From NCBI GenBank assembly GCA_001630475.1, contig KV419410.1, forward strand, positions 124,001-188,000: DNA of 64,000 bases. The letters are read 5' to 3'. Both the position numbers and the translations under genes were made by a program. Of the stretch, positions 58,116 through 64,000 are shown in pieces; within the stretch, counting starts at the first letter, position 1, and every line of letters begins with the position of its first letter. Under the pieces are notes generated by a model. It was not told where the DNA came from. It was given only the letters and a program-made list of their open reading frames with translations, and did no database searches. This DNA comes from Sistotremastrum niveocremeum HHB9708 (taxonomy: Eukaryota > Basidiomycota > Agaricomycetes > Sistotremastrales > Sistotremastraceae).

Positions 58116-59309
58116 AGGACTTCTCATAGACGATTCACAGGACAGCTAAAGTCAATGCACCTCACCCGAATCAGAAATGTAAATTATATTCTCGGAATCG
58201 GATTGTCTTCATTTCTTGGAAAATTTTGGACCCTTAGGTCATATAAATCCTTGACATCGCTAGCGTTTCGATCAGGACCTATAAGAGAGTGCTTGTAAGA
58301 CGACATTTGGGACATCTCCAATGAGAAACAAACATTAGAAGACCCATGTGATATTGAGCCCGCGCTAGCACTGGCAGGGTGGCGGTACTGGCAGTGTTGC
58401 ATCAGCCTTCGTTCTCCGGAGAAATAAGATGCTTTGGGATTGTTCTCTGATCGACTCTCGGTAACCAAAGGGAAGAGCAGATAGGGTAGGTGCGATCTCG
58501 AAGTCTGCTGTTAGGAACAAAGCTAAATTTAGATTGGCGCGCTCGGCATATTCCATTCGGCATCAAACCCAGCGTCTAATTCACACTGCTATCGTTCACG
58601 ACCAGTTCACGACCTCGCTATCCACAAGAGCGTATAATTATTCTCGGTATGCATCGAAAGCAAAGGGTTGACTAACAAAACCGAATTTTTCAGGTATCAT
58701 AATATATCTACTACATGTAGAGCCTGGGCAACATCTGGCATCCATCCGGGGATGGACAGGACAACTCTTGAAGGTCATAGAGACGACCCTATGGGCCCAA
58801 CTCATCATAGCGACAGTGGCCGGCTGAAGCCCGTGCATCTGCATAGTCCCCGAAAAGCGCCGCAGGGAACATACCTGTACTACGCCTTTTACATCAAGCT
58901 CAAGCTCTGTGGTTGCCGTTCACCTAGCGATGAACACGGAGCGCTAAACATGAATCATGATGTCAAAACAATCAAGTCATGAACCTCTTCGTGACAGAAT
59001 GGAATCTGAGAGCCTCGTATAAATGTCGATGATGGTGAATTCTTGGCTGCTTATTCTGAACTGTTTATTCGAGCGAACTCTCTGGCTTGGACTGCTCTGG
59101 ATTAAACTGGTTTAAAAATAACTTCGAACGGAGAGTATTTGAACTCCTTGCATTTCTCTATGGAGAGTGTCGAGATGCGCCCGGTGACAAGGCGGAACTG
59201 TTGGTCTGATAGAATCTTCTGCCCGTGCTAGGGATCCAGGAGCCCTGTCGGGAATGATTATAAGTACTACGGGATCTCTCCTGCTCTTCAGCTACAATCG
59301 CCCCCGCAA
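58116..59309. other. Spacer between opsin copies 5 and 6 (1.2 kb)
   Basis: No supported gene. CACGGAGCGCT at 58935-58945 repeats an 11-bp string found upstream of copy 3. It also holds the promoter of copy 6. Confidence 0.45.
59259..59264 (+). promoter_or_regulatory. TATA-like element of opsin copy 6
   Basis: TATAAG, 51 bp before the ATG of copy 6. Confidence 0.4.
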
Positions 59310-60473
59310 ATGTCATCCCAAACTAGCAGCGAGGGATCTCATGTGCCTCCCGTCGTTTTACTCATTGGTTCTTAGTCCCACTTACTAGTATGTCAAATAA
59401 CGTGCTCATATGGCCTCTCAGACCACAGGGGGCAATCTTCATTCTGGATAGCTTTCTGGATCTTCGTCATATCCAGCATTCTGTTTGCTGGGCTCAGCCG
59501 TCGTGTCGCTGTCAGAGCGAGGCTTTTCTACTACATTGGCGCACTAATCGCTATCATTGGTGCTGTGAGTTCAGTATCCGATCACATTCCGTCAAGGTCA
59601 ATTGACTCTCGTAGATGAATTACTATAGGATGGCATCGAGGGAGGGCTACGCTCTTGTGCCCCAGGGTATTAAGACCATTGATGGAGTGGACTCTTCCAT
59701 CATCCGACAAGTGTACTCACAACACTACACCGACTGGTCCATTGGAACAATCCTGACTCTCTTTCAATTGAGTCTGTTGTCTGGCATGTCGTGGCTCCAT
59801 ACTGCACTGCTGTTGATTGCCACCGAAGGCCAAATACAAACTGCATCAATCGCCGCACTCCAGGGCGACCATACGTATGGGTACACCACGTTCCATCAAT
59901 ATCCCGCTGATTGTATTTCTCCAGTCGAAAGATGGTCTGGTGGGGGTTCTCTCTATTGTTTACGGCCTACAGCATATACAATGTGTCCGTGCATGGAAGA
60001 AAAGGTAGGTTTAAAAAGTTCAGCACGTCGGATACACGTCAGGTCTGACGATGGGTTTAGCTGCTCATCTACAACATACCCGAGTTTACATATTGTATAG
60101 CGTTGTTCTTTTCGGAACTGATTTGCTTCTCATCGCCTATCCACTGAATTTCCTATTTGGAGAAGGCCTTGGAATCACCAGGTTGGCATCAAGCGACTGC
60201 AAAATTCATGCGTGCGCTGACTTTTTGGCAGTGTCGGGACCGAACAAGTCATTTACTCGATACTTGACATTTTCGTGAAAACTGGATTCGGTCTTATTCT
60301 TGCGTTTGTGGACCTGCTGACTGATCACGAATATACCTTGAATATCCTTCCCGAGAGCTGGGTTGAACCCCGAAGCAAAACTCGCGCTCTGCAGCTTCTG
60401 GTGAGACACTTCTACACTTTCATACGCGCAATTTTCAACGAATATAAAATAGGGCCCCGATACCTTATCATAG
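59310..60473 (+). CDS. Opsin, copy 6 (Asp/Lys class, retinal lysine present)
   Basis: Seven exons, 283 residues, start MSSQTSSEGSHVPPVVLLID, end GPDTLS. Helix C is SQHYTDWSIGTILTLFQ, helix E RKMVWWGFSLLF, helix F LLIAYPLNFLFGEGLG and helix G EQVIYSILDIFVKTGFG. BR sites: D85 present (D107, codon 59732-59734), D212 present (D233), K216 present (K237, AAA at 60278-60280), R82 His, D96 Gln. It is the most divergent of the Asp/Lys class: helix C lacks the MFQMGLL wording of copies 3 and 4, and the conserved QTGWVAAL becomes QTASIAAL, removing a Trp. Helix G wording (IIYSILDI-like) is mixed between the two classes, so it may keep an ancestral state. It is predicted to bind retinal. Confidence 0.88.
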
Positions 60474-60671
60474 CGCACACTAGTGATCGTCGAGAATGCT
60501 CATCACTGTTTGGCAGCTTTGGCTGCCCAATTCCTGGCTATTTCTTGTCTATCTATAACCTATAAATTATGAAATAAAAAGCGTTAGCTCAGTCACACTC
60601 GCCCTGTTGAATTCCAATATCAGTATTATAACTTTCCGCAAGTCTAGTGTGCGACGCTAGCGCTTAGAAAC

Positions 60672-63183
60672 ATGCTTCACGGTAATGCCGCTTCTGAGTT
60701 GAAATTCGGAAAGGAAGCAGTAGCAGTAGACGCCATGAGGCAATTTTACCGTGCTACTCGTGCTCCGGCAAGTCACCGGGGTCCCTCACTCACCAATCAT
60801 GCCACCTTTGCTTGTGCATTTATTAGCGATCCCCAACATGATCGCCTGACAGCCCATTGGTTCTGTTCCTTGTTTTCCTGATGCTCGAAAAGACCCTCGA
60901 ACAAGATCTTTCTGAAGCTTCTGGCTGGAAAGAAATCGCGAATGTGATTTGCACACACAATCGGATTAGTGAGATGGCTTGTGCTTGAGCAAGTCGTCGG
61001 CCTGATGCTGATCCCGTGCTCAGATCTTAACAGTCGTTATGGATTTAAACAGGTTCACCGAAATTTCTCTGCCACTCTGTCTCGATTGGAACGGTGCTGG
61101 GAGATGTATGAGGGGAACGCCTCAGTCATGGGTGGCATTGTAACGATCTATGGGAAGATGGCGGACGATAAGCTTCTGCGCCATCAGCTCTATACTTCAG
61201 GTCAAGTGCATTGGCTCAAGACTTCCCAAGTTTACAACTGATAATATAACAGGTGGATTCTTAACGAAAGTTCTCATTGCAACCAAGGATCCGTCGACGC
61301 GGTCTGCTGCTAGACACGCTTCACACAGTTACTCACCACGGTGGAGCAAAGCTGAAGGAGGCCATCGCTATCAAGTTCGCTCCTATCCTCGCTCATTTCC
61401 TCGAGAGCTCGCTCAGCGACGACGAAGTCGCTGGCCACTGCATCTCGGTCTTTTCCCACACATTCCCAATCGTGCTGCTGGGTATCGAAGACTCCCCCGA
61501 TCTGGATTCTCCAACAATAATACGGATGAGCCAAGATCTCCAGGCTGCCAGGGTCGTGCGCTTGACACTGCAACGTCTTCGGATGAAAGGACTCGAAATC
61601 AAGTGGGTTGAGCTTACGCACGCCATCAATCTCATCACCAGCATCTCGTCGAGGGCCAGAGATGCATTTGAACACAATCCAAAAGCGGTCACTCTCATGG
61701 TCGCTTGTCTGAGAAGTCGATCGCTTGGGATCAGATGTCGAGGTCTGGTCGGATTGTACCGTCTAGAATACAAAGACGTCGCATGCGAAGAACAGAATAT
61801 CACTCCTCAAGTTCTCGAGAAAGCTAATGCTCAAGAGTTGCCTCAGGATATCAGCGACGCCATGACCTCATACGGCATCGAGAAGTGTATCATGAACACC
61901 GCGATACGCATCGAGTCAGCCATGCAAGTATCAGTATCCCAGTTTACTTCCGACGGGGATCTTGTGAAGTTTGGCAAGGCCCTTGCGCAGCATATTCTGG
62001 ATGCAGAAGTCACGGTTCCTTCTCCTTGTGGACACGAAGTCCACGAGGACGTCGACTTCGTGAAGGCCGGATTAACAGCCAGCGAATGGGGAGACCGATT
62101 GCAGGAATGCGCTCGAGCTCTACGCTCAGCTGATGAATTGGACATGGCAGATATTCTTGAACTCAAATACCTCATCACGAAACGACGGTGGGATGTTTTG
62201 GATCGAGTAGCTCGAAAAGCTATTGATCGCAACCCCACGAACGCCTATTTTTACTATGCTCTAACATCCAAGAGTGGCGAAGAGGTTTTCGGATGGGCGA
62301 AAGAGGGCTTGAAATGTGAGGGGATCCCTCCTCATATTCGATAGGCGCTTCTTTACGAAGCTGGACGACGAGCAATGGACTTGGCGTTCGGGACGTTGTG
62401 TCAAAACTCCATGCATGGACCTATGTGGGATAAAGGAGTTGCATGGCTCAAGAGCAGTTATTACGACTTGAAAGCTTTTGTTGCTGAAGCACCTCCGGAC
62501 CATCCGAGGATGCTCCCTGCCCTGAATCGTTTTATCATCGTCAGCATTATCACGAAAGGGCCTGAGATGGACCCAGATCTTCGCGAGATATCGGTAAAGT
62601 GGCCATCATAGACCTCACGAACTGAACCGTGCAAATCTAACTTAAGTCCTATTATTCAGGATATACTGCAAAAGCAGAAACTCGCCGAAGATGTCGATCA
62701 CTACTTCTGGGAAAGTAAAGCCTCTCCCCATACGCAAGTCAGCCGTGTAAGAACCATTCTCTGCAAGATGCTGCCAAAAGCTGCGTCGCAGTGGAATATT
62801 TTTGTCGAGAGAACGGCAAGGAAGGACCTCGACGATCCCGAGTCCGAATTCAATGATGATCCTTTGGCGGACACTTCGGTCACGATTGACCTGTACTCGG
62901 AAGTCATCCGTCACAGATACAAAGCGGTTGATGATCCAGTCACTATCACGGGTATCAATGACAAAAAGATCAAATTTTATTGCTGCTCCTATTGCGAATA
63001 TTCGACTGCCGCTTTGAGGAAATGCGGGCGTTGTGGAGTAGCTCGCTATTGCGACGCAGAGTGGTGCGTTATCGCTGCTCGAGATCTTTACGGTGCTCCG
63101 GCTGATATTGTCCATGCAGTCAACGAAAGGCCTGGAAAGACCATAAATTGGTCTGCAAATCTCCTGAGATCAAGTGCATCTAG
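60672..63183 (+). pseudogene. MYND-finger / armadillo-like protein, decayed host gene
   Basis: The family is common and multi-copy in mushroom-forming fungi: a long helical-repeat body and a C-terminal MYND zinc finger. Recognisable parts are RCWEMYEGNASVMGGIVTIY (about 61090-61150), DTLHTVTHHGGAKLKEAIA to EGIPPHIR (61310-62341), ALLYEAGRRAMDLAFGTL onward (62345-62610) and the finger CSYCEYSTAALRKCGRCGVA, RYCDAEC then RKAWKDHKLVC, completed by an intron (about 63067-63118). Breaks visible: several stops in the 5' part (about 60880-61080), a frame change near 61300-61320 between RSAARHA and LDTLHTV, and an in-frame TAG at 62342-62344 with the same frame and homology continuing directly after it. 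I therefore call it a pseudogene; the MYND finger itself still looks intact. Coordinates of the 5' end are approximate. Confidence 0.72.
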
Positions 63184-64000
63184 GCCTAGGATGAGAATAC
63201 TTTCACGAACTACTGGTGGCAACTGGATAGAAATCTTCTAGTACCGGGTCTGATTGGGAATGTCTTGTGTATTGATGATTTTTGGAAGTCAATGAAGTTT
63301 TAGGCCAAGAAGCGGCCCATCTTTTTTGTGTGGAAGTCATTGATCATTGCTGTTTTCGCTATATGCACTACATGTAGCTCCTAAGCCTGTATCATAATGT
63401 ATTGACATATACTTGTATTTCAGATATTTTTTTGTGATTGATACAATGGCTAATATCATAGCTGCGCGCTGTTCAGACAGTATGACTTTCAAGGATGCCA
63501 TCAATCGGGTCTGTTGGTTTTCTGACCGAAAAAAAAGAACGACACGCCTGACAGACTGGACTAAGACGGCCTTCTAAGCCACGACGCAATTTAACCTGGG
63601 TAATTGCGACTGAAGGTCGTCCCCGACGTACACTGGAGCTATGAGTGCAAATTTAAAACCGACAAGGTCGTTCGCTCTGTGAGGAGGCCGCTACCACTTG
63701 CGCAGGCGTAGCGAGGTTCCGTTCCGTCGCCCAAAGCAATGGAGCATGAAATTTGCATGAGATTTCACATAGGGCCAGCGTTAAGAGACGATCCAATAAT
63801 GCCTGTTGAGTATTAATTGTTGCTTCGCTTCCGGAAATGCCGCGCAAAGGCGCCGGCGACGAAGAGCTCGGGAAACTTTCGCACGGCAGGCGCCCATCTT
63901 ATCGGCTTTGATACGCTTTGCAGACGAGTGCAGGCGGCAGGTGTAAGGACTTGAGAGAGGCCTCAAGCGACGAACACGATTAGACAGGCCGAGCTTGTGG
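63184..64000. other. Right-edge intergenic region
   Basis: No supported gene, RNA or repeat is seen to the window end. Confidence 0.45.

Noticed and set aside
1-64000. Mobile or virus-derived elements
   Set aside because: No terminal repeats, reverse transcriptase, integrase, transposase or capsid-like motifs were recognised in any frame provided or read.

Overview
The window is nuclear DNA of a basidiomycete, most likely an Agaricomycete. Evidence: nearly every gene is broken by several short introns of about 40-90 nt, usually with CT-A-A-type branch points; families typical of the group are present (FunK1-type kinase, MYND/armadillo-like protein, fused BioD-BioA, white-collar-2 GATA factor, opsin family). 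Most gene models were built by joining exons on splice signals, reading phase and conserved motifs, and for most the exon lengths add up to a whole number of codons. I recognised no LTR element, virus-like element, DNA transposon, CRISPR array or convincing tRNA.

Layout. 0-10 kb: Q-rich regulator (partial, -), VTT/TMEM41-like membrane protein (+), Lsb-type SH3 protein (+), nitroreductase (+), single-pass surface protein (-). 10-19 kb: a divergent pair of small membrane proteins, an alpha/beta hydrolase (-), a FunK1 kinase (-), a four-helix membrane protein (+). 19-35 kb: ATG14 (-), a long disordered polyproline protein (-), a six-finger C2H2 protein (+), biotin enzyme BioDA (+), VPS34 (-), TMS1/Serinc (+). 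35-46 kb: SDS22 (-), the light-response factor WC-2 (+), an ankyrin protein (+), molybdopterin synthase small subunit (+), a metallo-beta-lactamase-fold hydrolase (+).

47-60.5 kb is the striking part: six same-strand, seven-exon paralogues of the bacteriorhodopsin family, interrupted only by the oppositely oriented CCDC174-like gene. They fall into two residue classes. Copies 3, 4 and 6 keep both the helix-C aspartate (BR D85) and the helix-G retinal-binding lysine (BR K216). Copies 1, 2 and 5 have Asn and Arg at exactly these two sites. The array thus mixes presumed retinal-binding photoreceptors with presumed retinal-free opsin-related proteins, and the order (NR, NR, DK, DK, NR, DK) is interleaved. 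All six lack the BR proton donor D96 (Gln instead) and R82 (His instead), which argues against ordinary proton pumps. Each has a TATA-like element 38-59 bp before its ATG. The array is followed by a decayed MYND-finger gene.

Other connections: ATG14 and VPS34, two subunits of the same autophagy PI3-kinase complex, lie about 8 kb apart, and a VTT protein of the autophagy-linked TMEM41 type is in the same window. WC-2 lies about 5 kb upstream of the opsin array, so two unrelated light-sensing systems are neighbours.
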